The notes beneath the pieces are model-generated. The model did no database searches and was not told the origin of the DNA. It saw only the letters and a list, made by a program, of their open reading frames with translations. Positions 1 through 9,029 of a stretch of DNA of 64,000 nt are shown here, one piece after another. How positions within the stretch are numbered: position 1 is the stretch's first letter; the number at the start of each line of letters is the position of its first letter. The position numbers and the translations under genes are program-made. The stretch covers positions 161,467 to 225,466 of the forward strand of contig DATJLS010000080.1 of the NCBI GenBank assembly GCA_035509315.1, given 5' to 3'. This DNA comes from JAKAWQ01 sp035509315 (lineage in GTDB: Bacteria; Pseudomonadota; Alphaproteobacteria; Acetobacterales; Acetobacteraceae).

Positions 1-877
1 GCACGCCCATGCTCGGTGCCGCGCGATGATTGCCGATCGGGATCGTCAAGGAATAGCCCTTGACCGGGTAGATGGGCAGGCGAAGCCCGATCCCACGGGC
101 GAGAAACGTGCTCTCGCAGCCGAGCGAGAGCACGTAGATATCGCCCTGCACCGGCCCCGCCCTTGTTTCGACCGCGGTCACACGATCCTTTTCGACAAGG
201 ATCCGCGTGATGTCCGTGCCGGTTTGAATCTCGGCCCCCCGCGCCCGGCAAATGTCCGCGAGCGCCGTCGTGAAGAGATGGCAATCCCCGGTTTCGTCCG
301 TCGGACAATGAATGCCGCCCGCGATCGTTTTGCTCTCGGCAAGCGCCGGCTCGAGCGCGGCGACGCCAGCGCGATCCAGGGCGCGGATCTCCTGTCCGCA
401 TTCGACGAGGATGCGCATATGCGCAACACCGGCTTCGAGCGCGGCTTCGCTGCCGTAGAAATAGAGGACGCCGCGCGTGTTGCGGTCATAGGCGATCGCT
501 TCCGCCGCCAGCGTCTCCTGAAGGACCGACTGTGAATAGGCGGCGAGGCGGTGCTTGGCGCGCGTGTTGCGCGTGGCCCGTGCCTCGGTGCACTGGGCAA
601 GAAACAGCGCCGACCAGCGCCAGAGGGAAGGATCGAGAGAGGGGCGGAAGCGCAGCGCCTGATCGGGCAGCACAAGCGATTTGAGAAGGATCATCGGCGC
701 GCGGGGCGAGGACCAGGCAAAGGAATGGCCGGGCGCGATCATCCCGGCATTGCCGAAGCTCGTTCCGCTCGCGACCTCCTTCAGCCGCTCCAGCAGAACC
801 ACCTCATGCCCATCGCGGAGAAGCTGATAGGCCGTGGTGACACCGACCACGCCCCCGCCCATCACCACAACCCGCAT
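1..877 (-). CDS. dadA: D-amino-acid dehydrogenase small subunit, 3' end cut by window edge
   Basis: FAD-dependent oxidoreductase that deaminates D-amino acids (typically D-alanine) and passes electrons to the respiratory chain. Reading the minus strand from the ATG at 877 gives MRVVVMGGGVVGVTTAYQL, an N-terminal dinucleotide-binding fold, followed by GTSFGNAGMIAPGHSFAWSSP and, further on, ETGDCHLFTTALADICRARG and YPVKGYSLTIPI, all typical of the DadA family. About 292 codons are visible without a stop; the family is usually about 415-430 residues, so the C-terminal third lies beyond base 1. An AGGGGAT stretch lies 5-11 bases before the ATG as a possible ribosome site. Specificity for D-alanine is inferred from the family, not seen. 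Confidence 0.85.
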   Translation of the reverse strand, partial: MRVVVMGGGVVGVTTAYQLLRDGHEVVLLERLKEVASGTSFGNAGMIAPGHSFAWSSPRAPMILLKSLVLPDQALRFRPSLDPSLWRWSALFLAQCTEARATRNTRAKHRLAAYSQSVLQETLAAEAIAYDRNTRGVLYFYGSEAALEAGVAHMRILVECGQEIRALDRAGVAALEPALAESKTIAGGIHCPTDETGDCHLFTTALADICRARGAEIQTGTDITRILVEKDRVTAVETRAGPVQGDIYVLSLGCESTFLARGIGLRLPIYPVKGYSLTIPIGNHRAAPSMGV

Positions 878-925
878 GAAGATCCCCTCCCCGCGCGAGC
901 GTAATCCCTTTTCAGGCACTCGCCA

Positions 926-1003
926 GGGGCTCCGCCTGCACCCTGGTCGGGGGCTCTGCCCCCGACGCCCCTGCTGGGGCCTTAGGCCCCAGACTCCCTT
1001 CCT
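926..1003. repeat. Intergenic double hairpin (GGGGGCTCTGCCCCC / CTGGGGCCTTAGGCCCCAG)
   Basis: Two adjacent palindromes, GGGGGCTCTGCCCCC near 949-963 and CTGGGGCCTTAGGCCCCAG near 974-992, followed by a T-rich tract on the plus strand. This looks like the extragenic palindromes common in Acetobacteraceae and related alphaproteobacteria. Both neighbouring genes are on the minus strand, so the T tract is in the wrong orientation for it to be a classical terminator of either. Confidence 0.6.
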
Positions 1004-1021
1004 TTTTCTTTTTTCTTTCCT

Positions 1022-1124
1022 CGAGCGGGATGAAATCGTTCGCGCTCACGCATCCCGCTCTCGATCATTGTTTTCTCGCGTGATTGAGACTTCCGGGTTG
1101 TCCACCTCCAGTCATCACGCCCTA
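1022..1124 (+). repeat. Dispersed ~105-bp intergenic repeat, family A, copy 1
   Basis: Shares GAGCGGGATG, CATCCCGCTCT, TTGTTTTCTCGCGTGATT and GTCATCACGC with copies at 9.9, 23.0, 24.8 and 38.0 kb. The first part folds back on itself (GAGCGGGATG with CATCCCGCTC). The far end, read on the minus strand, begins TAGGGCGTGATGAC and supplies the TAG stop codon of the aminopeptidase P gene. Confidence 0.8.
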
Positions 1125-2912
1125 AGGAAGCGGCGCCGTCTCGGCTTCGAGCCAGGCCCGGTCCTCCGCGGGCAGCAGGGGAGAAAGCGTTTCCCGCACG
1201 CTTGCATGGTAGGCGTCGAGCCAGGCACGGGCTGCCGGATCGAGCAACGCGGGGAGGATCAGATGGCGCGCGAAGGGAGCGAGGGTCAGCGTCTCGAAGG
1301 CGAGGAATTTCTTCCCTGCCTCTCCATCCGCTGCGGGCTGGACCATCAGCAGGTTCTCGAGCCGGATCCCGTAGGCACCAGGGAGATAGTAGCCGGGCTC
1401 GTCGGAGAGGATCATGCCCGGTTGCAGCGGAACCGGGGAAGCCTGGCGTGAGATCCGGACCGGGCCTTCATGGACGGAAAGGAAGCTGCCGACTCCATGC
1501 CCGGTGCCGTGATCATAATCGAGCCCCGCTTCCCAGAGCGCGCGGCGGGCGATCGCGTCGATATGCACGCCCGCCACCCCTTGAGGAAAACGCAAGGTGG
1601 CGAGCGCGATATGGCCGGCGAGCACGCGCGTGAAGCGCTCACAGAGGGCGCGCGGCGGCGCCTCGGGCCCGGTCCAGATCGTGCGGGTGATGTCGGTGGT
1701 GCCCTCAGGAAACTGGGCCCCGGAATCGATCAGATAAACCTCATTGGCGCGAATCGGCCGGTCGCTTGCCGGGCTCACGCGATAATGGATGATCGCCCCG
1801 TGTTCCCCGGCGCCCGAAATCGCCGGGAAGCTTTCCCCGAAAAAGCCTTCCTGCGCGCGGCGGAAGGAGAGCAAGCGGACCGCGGCCGAGGACTCCGTCT
1901 CGCTGCCCGCCGCGCCCGCGCGCGCGAGCCAGGCGAGGAAGCGCGCGACGGCCACGGCATCCCGGCGGTGCGCCACGCGTGCGCCTTCCTGCTCGGTTGC
2001 GTTCTTGCAGGCCTTCGGCAGCAGGCAGGGATCGGTCCCTTCACTCACCGTAGCACCTGCGTCGCGCAGGCTTGTTGCGAACCACGATGAGGTCTCGGAG
2101 GGATCGACGCGGACACGTTGTCCCCTGAGGCAGGCCAGGGAAGCCGTCAGCGAAGCAGAGGGGGCAATGCTCACGTCGGGGCCGAGCCAGGCTCGCGTCT
2201 CGGGTGGAAGCTTCTCTTCGGCCATGAAGAGCTGCACGGACGCATCCTTGAAGAGAATCGCGAAGCCGAGCGCCACAGGCGTGAATTCGAGGTCACGCCC
2301 CCGCACATTGAGCAGCCAGTTGACCGAAGTCGGGTCCGAGATCACCGCCGCGCCCTCGCCCGCTTGCGCGAGCACGGCACCGAGCCGCGCCCGCTTCGCC
2401 GCGGAGTCCTCGCCCGCATAGGCGGTCGGATGCGGCACGCACTGCGCGAGCGGCGGCGACGGCCGGTCGTTCCAGAGTGCGTCGATCGGGTTGGCCGGCA
2501 AAGACACCATCCTGGTGCCGACCGCCTCGAACCGGCGGAGCGCGGCCTCGCTGATCAGCATCGGGTCATAGCCGATCCGCGCGCCGGGCGCGGTGCGCGT
2601 GAGCCATGTTTCGGGCGGGTCCTCCTGGATATGGTGCCGCTCCCAAAGCGCCGGCTCGGTTTCCGCCTCTGCCTGAAGCGTATAGCGCCCGTCGGTGAAC
2701 AGGGCGGCCTTGTCGCCGAGCACGACCGCCATGCCGGCGCTTCCGGTGAAGCCTGAGAGCCAGGCCAGCCGCTCGGCCGAGGGCGGCACATATTCGCCGA
2801 GATACTCATCCGATCGCGGCACGATGAACCCATCGACACCTTCTGCCGCCAGGGCGGCGCGCAGGCCGGCGAGGCGGGAGGCTCGGCTTGCATCCGGTTC
2901 GGGCACGTTCAT
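1122..2912 (-). CDS. pepP: Xaa-Pro aminopeptidase (aminopeptidase P, M24B), long form
   Basis: Dinuclear metallopeptidase that removes N-terminal residues preceding proline. At 596 residues it is the long form: creatinase-type N-terminal domain (about 10-140), a second creatinase-like domain (about 160-310), the pita-bread M24 catalytic domain (about 315-530) and the short M24_C tail. Metal ligands are visible as two Asp in DSGAQFPEGTTDITRT, His in GTGHGVGSFLSVHEGP, and Glu in SDEPGYYLPGAYGIRLEN, so it should be active. No signal peptide, hence cytosolic. The ATG at 2912 precedes a conserved start (SRLAGLRAAL). The TAG stop lies inside a dispersed repeat. Confidence 0.93.
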   Translation of the reverse strand: MNVPEPDASRASRLAGLRAALAAEGVDGFIVPRSDEYLGEYVPPSAERLAWLSGFTGSAGMAVVLGDKAALFTDGRYTLQAEAETEPALWERHHIQEDPPETWLTRTAPGARIGYDPMLISEAALRRFEAVGTRMVSLPANPIDALWNDRPSPPLAQCVPHPTAYAGEDSAAKRARLGAVLAQAGEGAAVISDPTSVNWLLNVRGRDLEFTPVALGFAILFKDASVQLFMAEEKLPPETRAWLGPDVSIAPSASLTASLACLRGQRVRVDPSETSSWFATSLRDAGATVSEGTDPCLLPKACKNATEQEGARVAHRRDAVAVARFLAWLARAGAAGSETESSAAVRLLSFRRAQEGFFGESFPAISGAGEHGAIIHYRVSPASDRPIRANEVYLIDSGAQFPEGTTDITRTIWTGPEAPPRALCERFTRVLAGHIALATLRFPQGVAGVHIDAIARRALWEAGLDYDHGTGHGVGSFLSVHEGPVRISRQASPVPLQPGMILSDEPGYYLPGAYGIRLENLLMVQPAADGEAGKKFLAFETLTLAPFARHLILPALLDPAARAWLDAYHASVRETLSPLLPAEDRAWLEAETAPLP

Positions 2913-3084
2913 GTCACCATCTCGTCATAGCTATGGCAATCATATGTGATTATTGCATGGCTGGCGGAGCCTCTTCCCGCAGGTGCGAAAGCGGTTCCAC
3001 GTCCATATTCGCAGCGGAAAAGGCCGGCGCCAGCCCGCCGCGGACGGCGGGCGGACCGGTCTTCTGAAACGAGGATGCTGAATC

Positions 3085-3372
3085 ATGACCGCCCTTTTTC
3101 CCCGGCAGACTGCTCACGCCTTCGCTGAGACGCGCGTCTCCCGTGCGTGGGACGCCGGGCGCGGCCGCCCGGCCCGCTTTGGTGCCGTCGGCCGCTTCGT
3201 CGCCGCGATCGGCGTCGGCATCCGTGAGCATCTGCGTCGCCAGCAGGTGATGAACGAGCTTTCCCAACTGACCGACCGGGAGCTTGCCGATATCGGTATC
3301 ACTCGCAACGATATCGGCCAGATCTTCACGCCGGAATTCGTGGCCCAGCGTCGTTTCGAACGCGGCGCCTGA
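3085..3372 (+). CDS. DUF1127 (YjiS-like) small protein
   Basis: A 95-residue basic protein whose C-terminal half carries the DUF1127 signature LSQLTDRELADIGITRNDI (residues about 58-76). Small arginine-rich DUF1127 proteins are widespread in alphaproteobacteria; some have been linked to RNA turnover and phosphate or nutrient signalling, but no specific job can be assigned here. The N-terminal 45 residues are proline/arginine-rich and not conserved. GAGGATG upstream of the ATG is a plausible ribosome site. It stands alone on the plus strand between minus-strand genes and so must have its own promoter. Confidence 0.85.
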   Translation: MTALFPRQTAHAFAETRVSRAWDAGRGRPARFGAVGRFVAAIGVGIREHLRRQQVMNELSQLTDRELADIGITRNDIGQIFTPEFVAQRRFERGA

Positions 3373-3454
3373 ACGAAGAACGCAGAGTTCTCCGGCCGAA
3401 ATGCCATGGCCGGAAAACTCCGTGTCCAGGCGCCGCCCGCAAGCCGGGCGCACC

Positions 3455-4459
3455 TCAGTGCAAAGTGGGTGAACGGAGGAACTGAGCGCGGTCGCCCGAG
3501 CGAATGGCGACCGTCGTGGTGATGCTGTCCCGCATTACCCTAAGCCGGACTTCCGCCCCGGCCGTGCCGGCCGACCAGACATTCTGCCAGAGCGTGGAGA
3601 GATCGCTGCTCTCTTCCTCACCCACGGCGACGATCCGGTCGCCCACCTGAACGCCGGCCTTGTCGGCCGGCCCGCCCTTGGCCAATCCGACGACGATGAC
3701 CCCTTCCTCCTGCTCGGCGGCGAAAACACCGAGCCACGGGCGGCTTGGCTTGTTCACCCGCCCATAGGTCAGAAGATCGTTCAGGATCGGCGTCAGATGG
3801 TCGATCGGGACGCACATATTGATATCGAGCCGCCGCCCCTGGGCGTCTCCCCGCTGCACCAGGAGCGAGCCGACCCCCGCCAGCTTGCCCTCGCCGCCGA
3901 TCAGCGCCGCGCCGCCCCAGAAGGGATGGGCGGGGGCGGTGAAGATCGCGTCATCGAGGAAATATTCCCAGTAGCCGGCAAATTCCTGACGCGCCACCAC
4001 CTTGGTCGCGATGGCGTGCGGCCGCCCGCCACCCGAGGCGACCACCGTTGCATCGCCAACCCGAAGAAGATCCGACCGGCCGAGCGGAAGCACGGGCAAT
4101 GCCAGCCGCCCGAGCGCCTGGACGAGTCCGAAACCGGTCTCCTGGTCGTAGGCGAGCGCGTGACCCGGGGTGCGTTGCCCGGAAACGGACCGGAGCCATA
4201 CCTCCTCCGCCTCGGTGATCAGATAGCCGATCGTGAGCACGAGACCGTCCTCGCGGATCACCACGCCGCTGCCCACCCGCTCGGTGCCGAGCGTGGCGGC
4301 GGTGAAGGCATCCGGCGGCACGGCCGCGCTCAACCCCACGACCGATTCCAGCGCCCGGTCCAGATCAAATTGATAATCCTCCGGATCCGGCTGCAGCTCG
4401 GGCGGAATTTCCCAGTCTCTATCTTCGCTCACGCATTCGCTTTCATATTCGGCGGCCAC
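3455..4459 (-). CDS. HtrA/trypsin-like pseudoprotease with C-terminal PDZ domain
   Basis: A 334-residue protein with the layout of a DegP/HtrA serine protease: trypsin-like fold (about 60-220) then one PDZ domain (about 240-320; RPWLGVFAAEQEEGVIVVGL, GGPADKAGVQVGDRIVAVG). The catalytic triad is missing: the histidine loop reads LVLTIGYLITEAEEV where active members have LTNNHVV, the aspartate loop reads ETGFGLVQA in place of SDIALI, and the serine loop reads HPFWGGAALIGG in place of GNSGGPL. It is therefore likely a scaffold or peptide-binding protein. No signal peptide is seen from the GTG at 4459. The fold assignment is good; the function is unknown. Confidence 0.8.
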   Translation of the reverse strand: MAAEYESECVSEDRDWEIPPELQPDPEDYQFDLDRALESVVGLSAAVPPDAFTAATLGTERVGSGVVIREDGLVLTIGYLITEAEEVWLRSVSGQRTPGHALAYDQETGFGLVQALGRLALPVLPLGRSDLLRVGDATVVASGGGRPHAIATKVVARQEFAGYWEYFLDDAIFTAPAHPFWGGAALIGGEGKLAGVGSLLVQRGDAQGRRLDINMCVPIDHLTPILNDLLTYGRVNKPSRPWLGVFAAEQEEGVIVVGLAKGGPADKAGVQVGDRIVAVGEEESSDLSTLWQNVWSAGTAGAEVRLRVMRDSITTTVAIRSGDRAQFLRSPTLH

Positions 4460-4559
4460 ACGCCGTGCAGCCTCTTTCGATGCCTTGTCTTGACACTATA
4501 GCCTGATTGGGCGGAGGGCGGCACCGCAGACGTGCGCCGTCTCCATGAAGCCTTCACGT

Positions 4560-5510
4560 CTACGTAAACGCGCGCCACCAGAGACCGAGCGGCGCCGGCA
4601 TGCCTGCCTTCCAGCCGTCCTCACGCAGCAGATCCTCTGCCGCGTCGCCGACCCGCACCATGGCGACGAGAGTGCGCCGGCCGGCACCTTGCGCCGCGAC
4701 CTCCACCACTTTCAGGAGTGCCCGGCCGATGTCCGGCGCCCTGCTCCCGGCTGCCACCATGAAGTGTTCCAGAAGGGCGGGTCCGGCTTCGGGCGGCGGC
4801 AGAGCGATCTCGACGCTGCCCGCGATCACGCCTTCGTTCCAGGCTGCGATCAAGATGCGCATGCCGGCGGCAATCTCGGCCGCGACTTTGCGCCAATGGG
4901 CGGCAGATTTTGCCTCCGAAACCGGCTCTCGGGGCGCCGAAGCACACAGGATCGAGGCCAGGTTCCGCGCGGCCGAAGCCGCCGAAGCCGCGCTCAGCGG
5001 TCGTGCGACAATTCCCGCCAAGGGCTTCGCGAATCCGAACTCGAGCGTGTGCGAAAGATCATCGAGCGCGCGCAGAAAACCCGTGCGGACATAGCTCCGC
5101 TTCTCGTAGAAACGATGGGCGGCGCGGAAGCGCGTGTCGCTCCACAGCACGGAGTGGCGCGCGCCATGGGTGCGAGCATGGGCCTCGGCCGTATCGAGCA
5201 GGCGATGGGCGAGGCCACTGCCGCGCCATGGCCGCAAGACGTACATGCGCGCGATCTCCCACGCCGGTTCCTCAGGCTTTCCGGACACGGGGACCGTCGC
5301 CACCATGCCAACGATCTCGCCTCCCTTCGCCTCAGCTGCCCAGAGTGTCCCGCCCTTCTCCGCATAATAGGAAGCGAGCGCGCGCAGTTCCGGCACCTCG
5401 CCATCGATATCGAAGACCACGTCGGGATATTCGGCCCAGCAGGCACCGATCAGCGCGATGAAGCCGGCGGCATCCGCGTCCCGCCCCGGCCGGATGTGGG
5501 GCTCGGGCAT
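4560..5510 (-). CDS. Tandem GNAT-family N-acetyltransferase
   Basis: A 316-residue protein with an N-terminal GNAT domain (about 5-150). Motif A is visible as RMYVLRPWRGSGLAHRLLD, followed by the FYEKRSYVRTGFLR end of the fold. The second half (about 165-316) looks like a degenerate second GNAT domain (LLEHFMVAAGSRAPDIGRALL, then LREDGWKAGM) with a poor acetyl-CoA loop. The acceptor substrate cannot be read from sequence. It lies 10 bp downstream of the aminotransferase gene on the same strand, so co-transcription with the tandem aminotransferases is likely. Confidence 0.8.
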   Translation of the reverse strand: MPEPHIRPGRDADAAGFIALIGACWAEYPDVVFDIDGEVPELRALASYYAEKGGTLWAAEAKGGEIVGMVATVPVSGKPEEPAWEIARMYVLRPWRGSGLAHRLLDTAEAHARTHGARHSVLWSDTRFRAAHRFYEKRSYVRTGFLRALDDLSHTLEFGFAKPLAGIVARPLSAASAASAARNLASILCASAPREPVSEAKSAAHWRKVAAEIAAGMRILIAAWNEGVIAGSVEIALPPPEAGPALLEHFMVAAGSRAPDIGRALLKVVEVAAQGAGRRTLVAMVRVGDAAEDLLREDGWKAGMPAPLGLWWRAFT

Positions 5511-5520
5511 CGTACCCGCT

Positions 5521-6726
5521 TTAGCGCAACCCTGCGGTGAAGGCGGCGATCCGCCGGCAGGCTTCGGTGAGCGCCGCCTCGTCGGTCGCGTAGGAGATTC
5601 GGAGGTAGGGACTCATCCCGAATCCCGCCCCGTGCACCGAGGCGACATGCTGCTCCTCAAGCAGGGCCATCGCGAAATCCTGGTCCGTCTCGATTTTCCG
5701 GCCGCCTTCGCTGGTCCTGCCGATACAGCCGCCAATATTCGGATAGACGTAAAACGCGCCCTCCGGCTTGCGGCAGGTGATGCCGGACGCCTCGTTCAGC
5801 TTTTTCACCACCATGTCCCGCCTGCGGCGATAGATCGCCCGCCGCTCGGCGACCAGGTCCTGCGGCCCGTCCAGCGCCGCGACGGCCGCGGCTTGGCCGA
5901 CGGTCGAAACGCCGGCGGTCACCTGGCCCTGCATATTGACCATCGCCTTGATCAGCGCGCGCGGCCCACCGGCGAAACCGATCCGCCAGCCCGTCATCGC
6001 GTAGGTCTTGGAGACGCCGCTTACGGTAACGATGCGCTCGGCAAGGTCCGGCGCGGCGGCTGCGAGTGTCACAAGCGCGAAATCCTCGTCATAAACGAGG
6101 TGCTCGTACATGTCGTCGGCGATCACCCAGAGCCGGGGATGGGCGCGGATGACCGCGGCGATCTCACCGAGCTCGGCTTTCGTGCAGGCCGCGCCGGTCG
6201 GGTTGTTGGGAAGGTTGAGGACGAGAAGCTTCGTTCGCCCGGTGATCGCCGCCTCCAGATCCTCGGCGCGCAGCTTGAAGCCATTGTTCTCGGGGCAATT
6301 GACGGAGACCGGCACCCCGCCGGCGAGCTTCGTCATCAGCGGATAGGCGGTCCAGCAGGGGCGCGGAATCACCACCTCGTCGCCTGGATCGACGGTCGCC
6401 ATGATGGCATCGTAGATCACCTGCTTGCCGCCATTGCCGACCATGATCTGATCGAGCGCGAAGTCGAGACCGTTCTCGCGCCGGAACTTTCTCTGCACCG
6501 CTTCCTTGAGCGCCGGAGTGCCGTCTTGCGGCGGGTATTTCGTCTGGCCGGCGAGCGCTGCCTTGTACGCGGCCTCGATCGCGTGCTTGGGTGTAGCGAA
6601 GTCCGGCTCACCGATGGTGAGCGGGATCACTTCGGCACCGGCGGCGCGCAGCGCGCGCGCGCGCACCGTCATCGCCACCGTCGCCGCGACCGGCGCCGCG
6701 CCCAGCCTCTGCGCGAGCGCTGGCAT
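5521..6726 (-). CDS. PLP-dependent class I aminotransferase (aspartate-type), copy 2
   Basis: A 401-residue fold-type I aminotransferase of the AspB/AatA group. The PLP lysine is in VSGVSKTYAMTGWRIG; NLPNNPTGAACT carries the cofactor-binding Asn; the substrate-carboxylate Arg is in the C-terminal YLRISYA. It is paralogous to the gene immediately upstream (copy 1 at 6735-7937), with an 8-bp gap, so the two arose by tandem duplication and are probably one transcript. Aspartate/2-oxoglutarate is the likeliest substrate pair, but the subgroup also contains aromatic, prephenate and methionine enzymes. The two copies have clearly diverged and so may differ in specificity. Confidence 0.88.
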   Translation of the reverse strand: MPALAQRLGAAPVAATVAMTVRARALRAAGAEVIPLTIGEPDFATPKHAIEAAYKAALAGQTKYPPQDGTPALKEAVQRKFRRENGLDFALDQIMVGNGGKQVIYDAIMATVDPGDEVVIPRPCWTAYPLMTKLAGGVPVSVNCPENNGFKLRAEDLEAAITGRTKLLVLNLPNNPTGAACTKAELGEIAAVIRAHPRLWVIADDMYEHLVYDEDFALVTLAAAAPDLAERIVTVSGVSKTYAMTGWRIGFAGGPRALIKAMVNMQGQVTAGVSTVGQAAAVAALDGPQDLVAERRAIYRRRRDMVVKKLNEASGITCRKPEGAFYVYPNIGGCIGRTSEGGRKIETDQDFAMALLEEQHVASVHGAGFGMSPYLRISYATDEAALTEACRRIAAFTAGLR

Positions 6727-6734
6727 CGAAAGAT

Positions 6735-7937
6735 TCAGGAAAGACTCTGGCAGAAGCGCTGGATTCGCGTGCAGGCCTCGCGCAGCAGATCCGTCCCGGT
6801 CGCGTAGCTGACACGGAAATGGCCGGGATACATGAAGGCAGCGCCATGCACGACCGCGACCCCCTCCTCCTCAAGGAGGGCGGTCACGAGGGATTCGTCA
6901 TCCGCGATCTTCACGCCGCGACGGCTGGTCTTGCCGATGCAGCCATGAATCGCCGGATAGACATAGAAGGCGCCCTCGGGCCGGTGGCAGGTGATGCCGG
7001 GCGCGGCATTGAGCATGGATACGACGAGATCGCGGCGTTCGTTATAGATCTTCACCATCCCGGGGATGGAGTCCTGCGGTCCGTTCAGCGCCTCGAGAGC
7101 GGCGGCCTGGCTGATGCTCGAGGCGTTCGTCGTCGATTGGCTCTGCAGCTTGTCCATCGCCTTGATCATCTCGACCGGCGCGCCGGCGAAGCCGATCCGC
7201 CAGCCGGTCATCGCGTACGCCTTGCTGCAGCCATTCATCGTGATCGTGCGCGCGCGGAGCTTCGGCTCGACCTCGACGATCGTCGCCGGGCGGAACCCGT
7301 CATAGACGAGCTTTTCGTAGATATCATCCGTGAAAACCCAGACATCCGGGTGGCGCAGCAGCACATCGCAGATCGGGCGCAGATCGGCGGCCGAGTAGGC
7401 CGCGCCGGTTGGGTTGCAGGGGTTGTTGAGCAGGAACCATTTGGTCTTCGGCGTGATCGCCGCCTCCAGATCCTCGGCGCGCAGCTTGAAGCCGTGATTC
7501 TGGCTGCACGGCACAAGGATCGGCTTTCCTTCTGCCAGCGATACGATGTCCGGATAGCTCACCCAGCAGGGCGAGGGGATCACCGCCTCGTCACCGGGAT
7601 CGATCGTCGCCAGCATGGCGTTGAAGATCACCTGCTTGCCGCCGGTGGAGACGATGATCTCCTCCGGCCGGTAATCGAGGCCGCTGTCGCGGCGGAACTT
7701 GTCGGCGACGGCCTGGCGCAGCGCCCTGGTGCCGGCGACATCGGTGTATTTCGTCTCGCCCGCCTCAATCGCGCGGATCGCTGCCCGCTTGATGTTCTCC
7801 GGCGTATCGAAATCAGGCTCGCCGGCGGAGAGGCTGATCACGTCCCGCCCCGCAGCCTGCAGCGTGCGGGCCTTGGTGGCGATCGCGATGGTCTGGCTCG
7901 GATTGATGCGGTCGAGCCTTGATGCGGTGAGATGCAT
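6735..7937 (-). CDS. PLP-dependent class I aminotransferase (aspartate-type), copy 1
   Basis: A 400-residue class I aminotransferase. It opens with the family-typical LDRINPSQTIAIATKARTLQ and GRDVISLSAGEPDFDTPENI. The PLP lysine lies in MNGCSKAYAMTGWRIGFAG; NNPCNPTGAAYS binds the cofactor and HFRVSYA carries the C-terminal carboxylate-binding Arg. This copy resembles alphaproteobacterial AatA aspartate aminotransferases more closely than its downstream paralogue. It sits downstream of gluQ on the same strand with a gap of about 90 bp. Aspartate aminotransferase is the best call; prephenate aminotransferase activity occurs in the same clade and cannot be excluded. Confidence 0.9.
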   Translation of the reverse strand: MHLTASRLDRINPSQTIAIATKARTLQAAGRDVISLSAGEPDFDTPENIKRAAIRAIEAGETKYTDVAGTRALRQAVADKFRRDSGLDYRPEEIIVSTGGKQVIFNAMLATIDPGDEAVIPSPCWVSYPDIVSLAEGKPILVPCSQNHGFKLRAEDLEAAITPKTKWFLLNNPCNPTGAAYSAADLRPICDVLLRHPDVWVFTDDIYEKLVYDGFRPATIVEVEPKLRARTITMNGCSKAYAMTGWRIGFAGAPVEMIKAMDKLQSQSTTNASSISQAAALEALNGPQDSIPGMVKIYNERRDLVVSMLNAAPGITCHRPEGAFYVYPAIHGCIGKTSRRGVKIADDESLVTALLEEEGVAVVHGAAFMYPGHFRVSYATGTDLLREACTRIQRFCQSLS

Positions 7938-8024
7938 GGGAAATCCAGGTAACGCCTCAAGCGAAGCCGGACCCTATCGTTCCGTCCGGGCGGCGGCAAC
8001 CGCCGGCCGGGGGACCGTGGCCTC

Positions 8025-8891
8025 TTAATCCGGCATGCCAGCCATCGCCCGGACGGTGGCGGGCGAATGCCCGGCCGAGCGCAAATCCTTGAGACTCATC
8101 GCCTTGTCCCGCTTGGCCAGCCGCCGGCCGGATTGATCGCGGAGGAGGGGATGGTGCGCGTAAGCCGGCTCCGGCCAGCCGAACAGGGCTTGCAGCAGGC
8201 GATGCAGCGCGGTGGCGGGCCTGAGGTCCTCTCCGCGGCTCACCAGCGTCACGCCCTGGGCCGCATCGTCGTGAGTGACGCAAAGATGATAGCTCGCCGG
8301 CGCATCCTTCCGGCCCAGTACCGCGTCCCCGAAAAGAACGGGATCGCAGGCGACCCGCACGCCTTCCTCCTTGCAGGAAAGTGGCGGCACGGAGCGCAGC
8401 GCCTTCGCCATATCCAGACGGAGCGCGTACGAAATGCCGGACGCGACGCGCGCGGCGCGCTCATCCGCGTTGAGATGCCGGCACGTGCCCGGATAGGGCG
8501 CGACGCTGTCCGGGCCCAGGAACACGCCTTGAGACGTCCCCTGGGGCGCTTCTGCTGCCCCGGCCACCTCACGGCGGATCTCCGCCCTTGTGCAAAAGCA
8601 AGGGTAGAGAAGCCCACACGCATCGAGCCGCACCAGCGCCGCGCGATACTCGGCGAGATGTTCGGACTGGACCCGAACCTCCCTATCCCAGTCGAGCCCG
8701 AGCCAGGCCAGATCCTCGAGGATCGCCTCGCGGAACTCGGAGCGGCAGCGCGTGGCGTCGATATCCTCGATCCTGAGCAGGAAACGGCCACCCGCCGCGC
8801 GTGCGCGCCGCCAGGCGAAAAGCGCCGCATGAGCATGGCCGAGATGCAGGAAGCCGGTGGGGCTGGGGGCGAATCGGGTCACGATGGACAT
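8025..8891 (-). CDS. gluQ: Glutamyl-Q tRNA(Asp) synthetase
   Basis: A GluRS paralogue without an anticodon-binding domain that attaches glutamate to the queuosine of tRNA(Asp). The class I signature HLGH is in FAPSPTGFLHLGHAHAALF, and the KMSKS-equivalent is RRLAKRDKAMSL. Cysteines in YPCFCTRAE match the zinc site. I start at the ATG at 8891 (MSIVTRFAPSPTG), where family members begin; the ATG at 8957 would add 22 unconserved residues and overlap the divergent esterase promoter region. The resulting 288 residues match the family length. A stretch reading PPLSCKEEGVRV (around 8361-8390) looks like an in-frame palindromic insertion. Confidence 0.9.
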   Translation of the reverse strand: MSIVTRFAPSPTGFLHLGHAHAALFAWRRARAAGGRFLLRIEDIDATRCRSEFREAILEDLAWLGLDWDREVRVQSEHLAEYRAALVRLDACGLLYPCFCTRAEIRREVAGAAEAPQGTSQGVFLGPDSVAPYPGTCRHLNADERAARVASGISYALRLDMAKALRSVPPLSCKEEGVRVACDPVLFGDAVLGRKDAPASYHLCVTHDDAAQGVTLVSRGEDLRPATALHRLLQALFGWPEPAYAHHPLLRDQSGRRLAKRDKAMSLKDLRSAGHSPATVRAMAGMPD

Positions 8892-9029
8892 GGCACGATC
8901 GGGCAGGGATATTGCGGACGGACGATGCACAAGACGAAGGCCCGGAAAGACGGGCATGAGAGACCAATATGGGCTTCCTCACCCGAATTTTTCCGCCTTC
9001 CCGCGAGAGCGCTCGGCTCCCCCCCGCCC

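Noticed and set aside
26..904. Plus-strand ORFs of 169 and 117 codons near the left edge
   Set aside because: Arg-rich shadows antisense to the D-amino-acid dehydrogenase reading frame on the minus strand, which matches its family along its whole visible length.
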